Source: an uncultured Campylobacter sp. (GTDB lineage Bacteria; Actinomycetota; Actinomycetes; Mycobacteriales; Mycobacteriaceae). Taken from it: 64,000 nt of DNA. The notes beneath the pieces were generated by a model. That model had not been told where the DNA came from, ran no database searches, and saw only the letters and a list, made by a program, of their open reading frames with translations. Position 1 is the stretch's first letter, and every line of letters begins with the position of its first letter. Shown here in pieces: positions 25,757-34,043 of the stretch. The position numbers and the translations under genes were made by a program. Location of the stretch: NCBI GenBank assembly GCA_946221035.1, contig CAMIME010000006.1, positions 5,669-69,668 on the forward strand. Direction: 5' to 3'.

Positions 25757-27208
25757 ATGCGCATTCAGCTTCCTCCCACGCTCCAATCTCTTATCCAAAA
25801 CTTAAACCTCGAGCAGATTCTGGCCGCAGCCGTCGGGATCTTCGTCGCTGGTGGGCTCATCGGCGGCGCAATCGGTGCCGCGGCCGGTGCCGGCAGCTCT
25901 ACTTCTGGCACAGGCATCGCGTCTACCGAGACCACGACCTCCGTGTCCGCTTCGTCTTCAGCCACCGTCGTATCGCCCACCACCACAACAGCAGCTCCCA
26001 CGACCGCATCGCCAACCACTAAAGCGCCGGTTACCGGCACGACCGCGCCCGTCGTACCGACGACCACGTCTGCGGCACCGATGGGTCCACAGCTTGAGGC
26101 GAGGGCGAAGCTGAGCGCTCTCTATCTGGCTGATGGCCCTACCTCCGGCAAGGACACCACCGCCAAAAACGGGCAGACGCCGCCGTATAACGGGCAGGTC
26201 ATCCCTGGTTTCTCCGGCATGATCGAGATCGGCGACGGAACGTTCTACGGGCTCCCCGACAACGGTTTCGGCGCGAAGGCGAACTCCTCTGATTTCATGC
26301 TGCGCATTTACCAGGTGAAGCCGAACTGGGAAACCGCAGAGAACGCCAAACAGCCCGGTGATGCCGGTGGCGTGGATGTGTTGCGCTACATCTCCATCAA
26401 CGACCGCAACAACCTCATTGGCTGGGACATCGTGAACGAAGACACGAAGGACCGTCTCCTCACCGGCGCGGATTTCGATCTGGAGTCGTTTGTCCAAGAC
26501 GCTGATGGCTCGTTCTGGATCGGTGAGGAGTTTGGCCCCTACATCCTGCACGTCGACTCCAACGGAACACTGCTTGATGCTCCGTACCCATACCCAGGTG
26601 TGAAGAGCCCCTCGAATCCTACCCTTGGCGCCGCTGAAGAGCCCAACTTGCGCAACTCGAAGGGATTTGAGGCGATGGCGTTCGACGGCCGCTACCTCTA
26701 CCCGATCTTCGAGGGCTACCTCAACGATGCCGCGGATAAAAAGACCCGCTTGATCTCGCAGTTCGACACCACCAAGGGCGCCTACACGGGCGCAACGTGG
26801 AACTACACCGCAGAACAGGATGACGCACTCATCGGCGATGCCTTCCTGACTGAAGACGGCCGTCTGCTCGTTCTCGAGCGCGACGACTTCTTGGGCACGA
26901 ACGCAAAGCTGAAGAAGATTTTCGAAGTGACAAACTTCAAAAACGTGGCACCGGGTTCCACCCTGCAGAAGTCGCTCATGATCGACCTCCTCTCAATCCC
27001 GAACCCCGGCAAGATCGGCATGGTGTCGGACGCTCGCGCATACGGCATCGGAGATCCATTTTCGTTCCCGCTGCTCAGCGTGGAAACGATCATCCAGCTA
27101 GAAGACGGCCGCTACCTCACCGCCCTGGACAACAACTTCCCGGGCGATGACGCTCGCTACCGCGGCGTGCCGGACGACACCGAAATGATCATCTTCTCGA
27201 TCCGCTAG
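25757..27208 (+). CDS. exported esterase-like phytase-family protein
   Basis: A 483-residue protein with an uncleaved-looking N-terminal membrane segment at about residues 24-45 (ILAAAVGIFVAGGLIGGAIG), a Ser/Thr/Pro-rich wall-spanning linker of about 65 residues and a C-terminal beta-propeller-like domain of the 'esterase-like activity of phytase' family: LSALYLADG, GLPDNGFGAKANSSDF, SFWIGEEFGPYIL, GFEAMAFDGRYLYP, ALDNNFPGD. Relatives act on phosphoesters outside the cell; the substrate is unknown. I chose ATG 25757 over TTG 25745. Its stop codon overlaps that of the SDR remnant through CTAG. Confidence 0.83.
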   Translation: MRIQLPPTLQSLIQNLNLEQILAAAVGIFVAGGLIGGAIGAAAGAGSSTSGTGIASTETTTSVSASSSATVVSPTTTTAAPTTASPTTKAPVTGTTAPVVPTTTSAAPMGPQLEARAKLSALYLADGPTSGKDTTAKNGQTPPYNGQVIPGFSGMIEIGDGTFYGLPDNGFGAKANSSDFMLRIYQVKPNWETAENAKQPGDAGGVDVLRYISINDRNNLIGWDIVNEDTKDRLLTGADFDLESFVQDADGSFWIGEEFGPYILHVDSNGTLLDAPYPYPGVKSPSNPTLGAAEEPNLRNSKGFEAMAFDGRYLYPIFEGYLNDAADKKTRLISQFDTTKGAYTGATWNYTAEQDDALIGDAFLTEDGRLLVLERDDFLGTNAKLKKIFEVTNFKNVAPGSTLQKSLMIDLLSIPNPGKIGMVSDARAYGIGDPFSFPLLSVETIIQLEDGRYLTALDNNFPGDDARYRGVPDDTEMIIFSIR

Positions 27209-27336
27209 CGCAGGAACCGCCGCACGAGCTCCGCGACGGTGGCTGCGCGCCAGCTTTCCTCGAGCAACTGCTTGACGACGAGCCCGCCAACGTACCCAGT
27301 CGCCCCTGTCACCAGGGCCGTCCTCTGATTTTCCAT
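27205..27336 (-). pseudogene. remnant of an NAD(P)-binding epimerase/SDR gene
   Basis: A 43-codon frame starts with MENQRTALVTGATGYVGG, the dinucleotide-binding N terminus of an NAD-dependent epimerase-like oxidoreductase (TGATGYVGG fingerprint). After about 27 residues it jumps to SWRAATVAELVRRFLR and a stop, resembling the end of such a protein. A normal member has 300-500 residues, so nearly all of the gene has been lost in one in-frame deletion. The leaderless promoter (TACGGT, 7 nt before the ATG) is intact, so a stub may still be made. Confidence 0.78.
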
Positions 27337-27342
27337 ATCCAC

Positions 27343-27349
27343 TACCGTA
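27343..27349. promoter_or_regulatory. symmetric shared -10 element for two divergent leaderless starts
   Basis: The 7-bp TACCGTA reads TACCGT on the plus strand (27343-27348), 7 nt before the ATG at 27356. It reads TACGGT on the minus strand (27349-27344), 7 nt before the ATG at 27336. Only 19 bp separate the two start codons. Confidence 0.65.
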
Positions 27350-27355
27350 GGCCGC

Positions 27356-27976
27356 ATGACGCGGCAATGGCTGTTCCTTGTGCCCTGCGTGCTCGGCGCG
27401 CTCGGGCTGTATACGTCCCGGCGCGCCGGTGACGGCACCGCGGGGTTCTACGCGGCGACGATATGTACCGCAATCGTCTATGCCGCTGCCTGGTGGGCGT
27501 GGGGCAACCGGCGCGCGTTTGCGGGACCCGGCAAGGCGGCCGAAGTTCTGCGCGGCACCCTGGTTGGTGCGCTCTTGGCGGGAGTGTTCGTCCTGGGCGC
27601 GCTGGTCGTACAGCACATCCCGGTGCTCGCAGAACCCGCCTCCCAGCTCTTGGACACCCCGGCCAAGGGCAGCTACGCACTCACCCTCTTAGTCCTGGTC
27701 ATCAACGGTATCGGCGAGGAGCTTGTCTACCGCGACGTCGTGCCACGCCAACTGCGCGCACACGGTCAGTCGGTCATGCAGGCGGGCGTGTGGTCGACGG
27801 TGATTTACGCCCTGGTCACCATCTCCATGGGCGTGCCACTCCTCGTCTTCGCCGCCGCGGTGCTCGGTGCGGTGACCTATGTCGAGGCCGCGCGCACCGG
27901 CAGGCTCTACTCCCCCATCGCGGTGCACCTCACGTGGAGCATCGGGATGCTTCTCATCCTGCCGAGCGTTTTCTAA
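27356..27976 (+). CDS. CPBP family intramembrane metalloprotease
   Basis: A 206-residue polytopic membrane protein. The protease motifs are NGIGEELVYRDVVPRQLR near residue 118 (EExxxR) and IAVHLTWSIGML near the C terminus; the middle motif is less clear than in the copy at 2227-2910. About six hydrophobic segments fit. The start is set by the leaderless -10 at 27343-27348. It converges on mfd with a 9-bp gap. Substrate unknown. Confidence 0.83.
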   Translation: MTRQWLFLVPCVLGALGLYTSRRAGDGTAGFYAATICTAIVYAAAWWAWGNRRAFAGPGKAAEVLRGTLVGALLAGVFVLGALVVQHIPVLAEPASQLLDTPAKGSYALTLLVLVINGIGEELVYRDVVPRQLRAHGQSVMQAGVWSTVIYALVTISMGVPLLVFAAAVLGAVTYVEAARTGRLYSPIAVHLTWSIGMLLILPSVF

Positions 27977-27985
27977 ACCGCGCGA

Positions 27986-30900
27986 TTACTCACTGACGGA
28001 AAAGACCTTCTTCGGTTTCTCCTCGGCCGCGGTGGAACCTGCGACCGAAACCTTCGGCGCGTCCAGGAGGTCGGTGAGGACGTCGGCGACCCACTGCAGC
28101 AGCTCCATGTCGCGCAGGTTGGGGCTGTTGATGGCTTTGGACTCGCGGGGCATGGGCAGCTGCACCGTCTTCGCCGCCGCGCGGAAGTTCGCACCCGAGT
28201 AGAGGCGCTTCAGGCGCACCTGTTTCGAATCGGGCAGCTCCACCGGGTGCAGTTTGATGCGGGTGCCTTGGGTGAGGATGTCCGCAACCCCCACCGCGCG
28301 GGCCTGGTTGCGCAGGCGCGCCACCGCCATGAGGTGCTCGACCTCGACCGGGAGCGGTCCGAAGCGGTCCACCATTTCGTCGGCGGCGGCGCGCAAGGCG
28401 TCATCGTCACGCGCTTCGGCGAGCTTGCGGTAGACCTCCAGGCGCAGGCGCTCGGAGTTGATGTACGCCTCGGGGATGTGAGCATCCACTGGCAGGTCCA
28501 CGCGGATTTCCTTCGGGCCCTTGTCGGTGGCGTCGATGGGCTCGCCGCTCATCAGCCCCTTGAAGGTCTCCACCGCCTCCGAGACGAGGCGGACGTACAT
28601 GTCGAAGCCGACGCCGGCGATGTGGCCGGACTGCTCTGCGCCCAGCACGTTGCCGGCGCCGCGCATTTCCAGGTCCTTCTGGGCTACGGCGATGCCGGCG
28701 CCCAGGTCGTTGTTCTGGGCGATGGTGGCCAGGCGGTCGTAGGAGGTTTCCGTGAGCACCTTGTCCTTCGGGTAGAGGAAGTAGGCGTAGGCGCGCTCGC
28801 GGGAACGCCCCACTCGCCCGCGCAGCTGGTGCAGCTGGCTCAGGCCCATGTTGTGGGCGTTTTCCACGATCAGGGTGTTGGCGTTGGCGATGTCGAGGCC
28901 GGTTTCCACGATGGTGGTGCAAACCATGACGTCGTATTCACGGTTCCAAAAACCCTGCACTGTTTGCTCGAGGACCTGCTCGCTCATCTGACCGTGCGCG
29001 ACCACCACGCGCGCCTCGGGGACCAGTTCGCGCAGCTGGCGGGCCACCTTCTCAATGTCGGAGACTTTGTTGTGGATGTAGAAGACTTGGCCGTCGCGAA
29101 GCAGTTCGCGGCGGATCGCGGCGGCAACCTGCTTGTCCTCCTGCGGGCCCACGTAGGTGAGCACCGGGTGGCGGTCCTCGGGTGCGGTGGTAATCGAGGT
29201 CATCTCGCGGATACCGGTCAACGACATCTCGAGGGTGCGCGGGATTGGGGTTGCGGTCATCGTGAGCACGTCCACGTGGGACTTCAGTGCCTTGATGTGC
29301 TCCTTGTGCTCAACGCCGAAGCGCTGCTCCTCATCCACCACGATGAGGCCGAGGTTTTTCCACTGCACTCCCGTTTGCAGGAGGCGGTGGGTGCCGATGA
29401 CGATGTCGACGGAGCCGTCGGCAAGCCCGGCGAGGATCTTTTTTGAATCCGCCGCGGTGGTGAAGCGTGACAGCTCGGCGATGTTGACACCGAAGCCGTC
29501 CATGCGCTGGGAGAACGTGGAAAAGTGCTGCTGCGCCAGAAGCGTCGTGGGCACGAGCACCGCCACCTGGGTGCCGTCCTGCACGGCCTTGAAGGCGGCG
29601 CGCACGGCGACCTCGGTCTTGCCAAAGCCCACGTCGCCGACGATGACGCGGTCCATTGGCACTGGCTTTTCCATGTCCTCTTTCACCGCCTCGATGGCGG
29701 TGAGCTGGTCTTCCGTTTCCACATACGGGAACGCGTCTTCCATCTCGTGCTGCCACGGGGTGTCGGGCGCGAACGCGTGGCCGGGCGCCGCCTGGCGCTT
29801 GGCGTACAGCTCCACGAGCTCGCCCGCGATCTCGCGCACCGCCGCGCGCGCCTTGCGCTTGGTGGTTTTCCAGTCCGAGCCGCCCATTTTGCTTAACGAC
29901 GGCTGCTCCCCGCCCGTGTACTTACTCAGCAGATCGAGCGATTCCATGGGCACCCAGAGCTGGTCCCCGGGTTGGCCGCGCTTGGCTGGCTGGTATTCCA
30001 GCACGATGTATTCGCGGCGCGAATCCTCGTCGCCGGCCTTGATGGTGCGCTCCGCCATCTTCACGAACTTGCCGATGCCGTGGGTGTCGTGCACCACGAA
30101 ATCCCCGGGCTGCAGCGCCAGCGGGTCGACCCGGTTGCGGCGGCGCGGGGCGCGGCGTTTGGCACCCGCGATGTCGCCCACGCGGTTGCCAGTGACGTCG
30201 GTTTCGGTGACCACCACCAGGTTGGGCCCGCCGAAGACGAGACCGGCGTGGGAGAGGGCCTGGTAGAGGGTGACCGCGCCCTCGACAGGTTCGAGCCCTG
30301 GTGTGGCCACCCGCGCGGACACGCCGCGCTCGCGCAGCCGCTCCGCCATGCGTTCAATGGTGCCCTTCGCCGGGGCGACGAACGCGGCGCGGCCGTGGTT
30401 TTGCAGATGCAGCTTGAGCGTGGCGTAGAGCTGCTCAATCTGCTTCGGGTCACCCTTCGGTGCTGGCGCGGCCTCGAACTCCAATGGCAGCGTCACGGTG
30501 TCGTCCGCGCCGAACATGCCCGGCGGGGCGAACGTCCACCACGCGTTGCCGGCCTTGCGCGCTGAGATTTCTAACGACTCATACGAGCGGTAGGACGACG
30601 CGGAGACGTCCAGGCCTTCTACCGCCACAGGGCCCTCCGCCCCCATCGCGGCGGCCTCCCACCCGGCCTCTAAGAACTCCTGATCGGTGGCCTCTAGGTC
30701 CGCGATGCGGGCCTTCACCTTTTCCGGGTTGGTCACAAGCACGATCGAGCCCGCGGGCATCAGCTCCGGCAGCACTGAGAACTTCTCGTCCGTCAGCGCC
30801 GGAATGAGGGCCTCCATCCCGTCCGTGGGCACCTTCTCGCTGATGCGGGCAAGTAGGTTGGACAGGGTGGGGTTGGAGGGGTACTTGCGTGCGAGTTCGT

Positions 30901-31603
30901 CGGCTCTGGCGGCCACGGAGTCGTCGATAAGCAATTGGCGCGCGGGGTGCAGCTCAACCGCGGAGACCTCGTCGATGGTGCGCTGGTCGGCGACGGCGAA
31001 GGTGCGGATGTCGGTGACCTCGTCGCCCCAGAACTCGATGCGCACCGGGTTGAGTGCGGTGGTGGGAAAGACGTCGATAATCCCGCCGCGGGTAGCGAAC
31101 TCGCCGCGCGCGGCCACCATGTCCACGTGCTTATACGCGAAGTGCGTGAGTCGACGGGTGAGCTCCTCGAAATCGTGCTCCGCCTCGAGCGCGATGCGGA
31201 TCGGCTCGACCGCGGGCAGCACCGGCTGGCACGCCGCGCGGGCAGCAGCGACGATCACCCGGGGCAGCTCCCACAGCACCTTGGAGCGACGCCCCACGAT
31301 GTCGGCGGCCGGCGAGAGGCGTTCGTGCGGCAGCGTCTCGTACGCAGGAAAGTGCGCCACCCTCTCCTCGCCCAAAATGGCCTTCAGCTCAGCCGTCAGG
31401 TCTTCTGCTTCGTGGCCCGTGGCCGTGACCAACAGCAACGGGGTTTCGCGGGCGATGGCACCCGCGGCCCACGACCGGGATTGGTCGATGCCGGTGATGT
31501 GCAGGTGCTCGTTCCCGACGTGGGTGACCAGGCCTTTGAGCTTCGGGTCCGTCAGTGCGGTGGTGAGGAGCCCGCCGAGTACAGGCGGGGTGACGTCAGT
31601 CAT
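27986..31603 (-). CDS. mfd: transcription-repair coupling factor
   Basis: A 1205-residue DNA translocase that removes RNA polymerase stalled at lesions and recruits UvrA. In order: N-terminal UvrB-like region (residues 1-430, with HFPAYETLPHERLSPAADIVG), RNA-polymerase-interaction domain near 500 (LQPGDFVVHDTHGIGKFV), RecG-like helicase with Walker A VGDVGFGKTEVAVRA near 648 and DEEQRFGVEHKE near 750, TRG motif, and the TRCF C-terminal domain. The ATG overlaps the end of the TetR gene by 8 bp. Length is typical. Confidence 0.97.
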   Translation of the reverse strand: MTDVTPPVLGGLLTTALTDPKLKGLVTHVGNEHLHITGIDQSRSWAAGAIARETPLLLVTATGHEAEDLTAELKAILGEERVAHFPAYETLPHERLSPAADIVGRRSKVLWELPRVIVAAARAACQPVLPAVEPIRIALEAEHDFEELTRRLTHFAYKHVDMVAARGEFATRGGIIDVFPTTALNPVRIEFWGDEVTDIRTFAVADQRTIDEVSAVELHPARQLLIDDSVAARADELARKYPSNPTLSNLLARISEKVPTDGMEALIPALTDEKFSVLPELMPAGSIVLVTNPEKVKARIADLEATDQEFLEAGWEAAAMGAEGPVAVEGLDVSASSYRSYESLEISARKAGNAWWTFAPPGMFGADDTVTLPLEFEAAPAPKGDPKQIEQLYATLKLHLQNHGRAAFVAPAKGTIERMAERLRERGVSARVATPGLEPVEGAVTLYQALSHAGLVFGGPNLVVVTETDVTGNRVGDIAGAKRRAPRRRNRVDPLALQPGDFVVHDTHGIGKFVKMAERTIKAGDEDSRREYIVLEYQPAKRGQPGDQLWVPMESLDLLSKYTGGEQPSLSKMGGSDWKTTKRKARAAVREIAGELVELYAKRQAAPGHAFAPDTPWQHEMEDAFPYVETEDQLTAIEAVKEDMEKPVPMDRVIVGDVGFGKTEVAVRAAFKAVQDGTQVAVLVPTTLLAQQHFSTFSQRMDGFGVNIAELSRFTTAADSKKILAGLADGSVDIVIGTHRLLQTGVQWKNLGLIVVDEEQRFGVEHKEHIKALKSHVDVLTMTATPIPRTLEMSLTGIREMTSITTAPEDRHPVLTYVGPQEDKQVAAAIRRELLRDGQVFYIHNKVSDIEKVARQLRELVPEARVVVAHGQMSEQVLEQTVQGFWNREYDVMVCTTIVETGLDIANANTLIVENAHNMGLSQLHQLRGRVGRSRERAYAYFLYPKDKVLTETSYDRLATIAQNNDLGAGIAVAQKDLEMRGAGNVLGAEQSGHIAGVGFDMYVRLVSEAVETFKGLMSGEPIDATDKGPKEIRVDLPVDAHIPEAYINSERLRLEVYRKLAEARDDDALRAAADEMVDRFGPLPVEVEHLMAVARLRNQARAVGVADILTQGTRIKLHPVELPDSKQVRLKRLYSGANFRAAAKTVQLPMPRESKAINSPNLRDMELLQWVADVLTDLLDAPKVSVAGSTAAEEKPKKVFSVSE

Positions 31604-32231
31604 TCGATACCTTCTGGTCGTATTGATTCGTTCCTGCGAGCTTCGGCTGCGCTTCCATCCCGCGCAGCCCGTTCCAGCAGAGGTTGGAAATGTGGGCGGC
31701 CACCGTGCCCTTGTCCGGCGAGCGCTCATCCAGCCACCACAGCGCCGTATTCGACACCGTGCCAACGAGCGCCTGACCGTACAACCCCGCCATCGACTCG
31801 TCCAATCCACGGTGCGCGAAGGCCTGGGCTAGCAGGTAGGACACCTCGGCGGTGACGCGGTTCAGGATCGTCGAATACGTCCCCACCTGCCCCGGCAACT
31901 GCCCGTGGACAAGGATGACGAATCCGTCCGTATTTTCCTCCACGTACGTCAGCAGCGCCAGCACACCGTTTTCGATGCGGTCGCGCCACCTGCCGTCCTG
32001 GATCGACGCCGTGATCGTTGCCTCAAGGGCGGCCATCTCCCGCTCGATCACCGCACGATACAGGCCCTCCTTGCCCCCGAAATGCTCGTACACCACCGGC
32101 TTGGACACCCCAGCGCGCGACGCGATTTCCTCCATCGAAATCCCGTCGAAACCGCGCTCCGCGAACGCTGTGCGCCCAACGCCAATCAACTGATCGCGGC
32201 GTTGGGAACCTGTCATTCGCGTACGAGCCAT
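31596..32231 (-). CDS. TetR family regulator co-transcribed with mfd
   Basis: A 211-residue TetR protein with the helix-turn-helix at about residues 9-55 (QLIGVGRTAFAERGFDGIS, MEEIASRAGVSKPVVYEHFG). The C-terminal domain contains ENTDGFVILVHGQ and ALWWLDERSPD. The gene pair TetR-mfd is kept in mycobacteria (Rv1019-Rv1020). The ATG at 32231 lies 7 nt after TAAGCT (32239-32244), so the mRNA is probably leaderless, and its -10 box overlaps the stop codon of nadC. The regulated genes are unknown; autoregulation and control of mfd are plausible. Confidence 0.87.
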   Translation of the reverse strand: MARTRMTGSQRRDQLIGVGRTAFAERGFDGISMEEIASRAGVSKPVVYEHFGGKEGLYRAVIEREMAALEATITASIQDGRWRDRIENGVLALLTYVEENTDGFVILVHGQLPGQVGTYSTILNRVTAEVSYLLAQAFAHRGLDESMAGLYGQALVGTVSNTALWWLDERSPDKGTVAAHISNLCWNGLRGMEAQPKLAGTNQYDQKVSND

Positions 32232-32241
32232 GCGCAATAGC

Positions 32242-33087
32242 TTAGGCATCGAGGCCGACATCAAAGACTCGCACCGAGTGCGTCAGCTCCCCCACCGCAA
32301 TGAAGTCCACGCCCGTTTCCGCGTATTCCCGCGCATTCTCCAGCGTCAGACCACCCGACGCCTCCAGCTTCGTCTCGGGCGACAGAGCATTTCGCTTATC
32401 GACGGCTCCGCGCACCTCCCCCGGCGAAAAATTATCCACCATGACAATCTCGGGCCGCAGTGCCAGGATCTCCAGCAATTGATCCATGTTGTCCACCTCC
32501 GTCTCGACTGGTGTGTCCGGGTGGGTGGCACGGAGTCGTCGATACGCTTCAGCGACTGAACCGGACGCTGCGACGTGGTTGTCTTTGATCAGCGCTTCGT
32601 CGCCCAAACTCATCCGGTGGTTCACGCCGCCGCCGGCGCGCACAGCGTACTTGGCCAGCGCGCGGTACCCGGGCAGCGTCTTGCGGGAATCGCGCACCTG
32701 CGCCTTCGTGTGCGCGATGGCGTCGGCCCACTGGCGGGTCCGCGTCGCAATGCCACTGGCGTAGGTGAGCAGGTTCAGCGCCGTACGCTCCGCGCCCACA
32801 ATGTCGATCGCGTTGCCGCTGACGGTGGCGAGCCTGGTGCCCGGTTCAACCCGGTCGCCGTCAGCGGCTGTGAATGTGATTTTGATGTCGGGGTTGAGCT
32901 CATGCATCGTCCACTCGATGATCTGCAACCCGGCCACCGTGCCATGCTGGCGGGCCGTGAAGTGGGCCGTCATGGTCTGGTCGGGGTCCAGCGTGGAAGT
33001 TGCGGTGACATCCGGGCCGTCCTTGAAGTCCTCCTCCAGGCCCATCCGGATCAGCGGCAGAACATTTTCTTTGCGTAGCGGGTCCAT
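32242..33087 (-). CDS. nadC: quinolinate phosphoribosyltransferase (decarboxylating)
   Basis: A 281-residue enzyme converting quinolinate and PRPP to nicotinate mononucleotide in de novo NAD synthesis. RDSRKTLPGYRALAKYAVRAGG near residue 132, LGDEALIKDNHVAASGS near 161 and LEASGGLTLENAREYAETGVDFIAVGELTHS at the C terminus are the expected active-site blocks. No nadA or nadB is next to it in this window. GGGGAG lies just before the ATG. It carries one GTCGATAAGC copy (32394) encoding VDK. Confidence 0.96.
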   Translation of the reverse strand: MDPLRKENVLPLIRMGLEEDFKDGPDVTATSTLDPDQTMTAHFTARQHGTVAGLQIIEWTMHELNPDIKITFTAADGDRVEPGTRLATVSGNAIDIVGAERTALNLLTYASGIATRTRQWADAIAHTKAQVRDSRKTLPGYRALAKYAVRAGGGVNHRMSLGDEALIKDNHVAASGSVAEAYRRLRATHPDTPVETEVDNMDQLLEILALRPEIVMVDNFSPGEVRGAVDKRNALSPETKLEASGGLTLENAREYAETGVDFIAVGELTHSVRVFDVGLDA

Positions 33088-33206
33088 GGCTCCCCATCAC
33101 ACCACGTTTGGGTTCGAGTGGGGTCGGGGTTGGAGTGGGGGTTGTTCTGGTTTTGGTCTGGGGTTTGGTCTGGCGCGGTGGGCGTGGGCTACAATGCGGA
33201 ATGCTG
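33088..33206. other. G/T-rich spacer with the tRNA-Gln promoter
   Basis: No gene is visible. The plus strand from 33117 to 33175 is made of G and T runs with several GGGG tracts. TACAAT at 33190-33195 is the probable -10 box of tRNA-Gln. Confidence 0.6.
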
Positions 33207-33278
33207 TTCCCCATGGTGTAATCGGCAACACTACGGTTTTTGGTACCGTCATTCTAGGTTCGAGTCCTGGTGGGGAAG
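33207..33278 (+). tRNA. tRNA-Gln (anticodon TTG)
   Basis: A 72-nt cloverleaf. Acceptor TTCCCCA/TGGGGAA, anticodon stem ACGGT/ACCGT around TTTTGGT (anticodon TTG, reading CAA), T arm CTAGG-TTCGAGT-CCTGG, discriminator G. CCA is not encoded. A T-rich run (CTTTTTCTTT) follows directly and probably ends the transcript. Confidence 0.9.
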
Positions 33279-33298
33279 CTTTTTCTTTGGAGGGGTAA

Positions 33299-33958
33299 AT
33301 GACGCCACAACGTGGGATTTCATGGGGTCCGGCTGTTTTCCTCGGGACGGCAGTTTTGGTGTTGGGGGGCTGCTCGGCCGAGTCGAGCGAAACCTCGGGC
33401 GCGTCGTCGGCTTCGCCTGAGCCTTCATTTGGGGAGGAGGCGGGCGCCGTCATGGCCTCGGGTTTATCCCCTGCACCCGCGCCGCAGGCGTTCGTCTTCG
33501 AAAGCGGCACCTTAGAAATCGGCGAATTCGACCCCTACACCCTCGGCGACAATATCTTCGACCCCTGCACCGAGATAACCCCGGCTGAGTTCGCTGCTGC
33601 AGGGTTCGAGCGAGTCGAGCCATTGCCAGATGAGTACGCCGGGCTGGCGCGGGGGCTGAGCTATTGCGAGGTATTTGACGCAGATGGGGTTCCTAGATCT
33701 GACTTCACGATGACTGCAGTTAATAGAGACGTAATTCAAGGTCAACGAACTGTGGTTCAAGGCGTGACTTCCGGATCCCTCCCGTCTGCCTTCGCTTATC
33801 TTCCGACGGGGGGTTCATCTGGCTGCTTCGCGCAGGTTGATACGGTGCGTGGCGGTCTCAGCGCGGGCGCGTCCAGTCTGCCTGGTGATGACAATCAGGT
33901 AGCAGCTTGCTGGGTTGCCATGGGAATGTTGGATGACCTTTTTGCTGCGAACCATTAG
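33299..33958 (+). CDS. DUF3558-type lipoprotein
   Basis: A 219-residue lipoprotein. The signal peptide ends in the lipobox LGGC (Cys about residue 25), followed by a Ser/Ala/Pro-rich linker. The conserved core is FDPCTEITPAEFAAAGF near residue 87, with further cysteines in LSYCEVF, SSGCFAQ and VAACWVAM. This fits DUF3558, a family found beside PPE-like or ESX-associated genes in many actinomycetes. GGAGGGG is a strong ribosome binding site. It lies 20 bp after tRNA-Gln and 85 bp before the Gly-rich protein gene. Confidence 0.78.
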   Translation: MTPQRGISWGPAVFLGTAVLVLGGCSAESSETSGASSASPEPSFGEEAGAVMASGLSPAPAPQAFVFESGTLEIGEFDPYTLGDNIFDPCTEITPAEFAAAGFERVEPLPDEYAGLARGLSYCEVFDADGVPRSDFTMTAVNRDVIQGQRTVVQGVTSGSLPSAFAYLPTGGSSGCFAQVDTVRGGLSAGASSLPGDDNQVAACWVAMGMLDDLFAANH

Positions 33959-33987
33959 GGGCATCCACTTTAGTGGACACCCTCTTC

Positions 33988-34041
33988 CTCCCCGAAAGAA
34001 TCGGAGGTAACTTCCGAAAGCAACATCAGATTTCGGGGGAG
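33988..34041 (+). promoter_or_regulatory. leader hairpin that can cover the ribosome binding site
   Basis: CTCCCCGAAA (33988-33997) is complementary to TTTCGGGG(G)AG (34031-34041), which contains the Shine-Dalgarno sequence of the gene starting at 34044. A smaller hairpin, TCGGA/TCCGA, lies between the arms. The structure would hide the ribosome binding site when folded. Confidence 0.45.
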
Positions 34042-34043
34042 CT

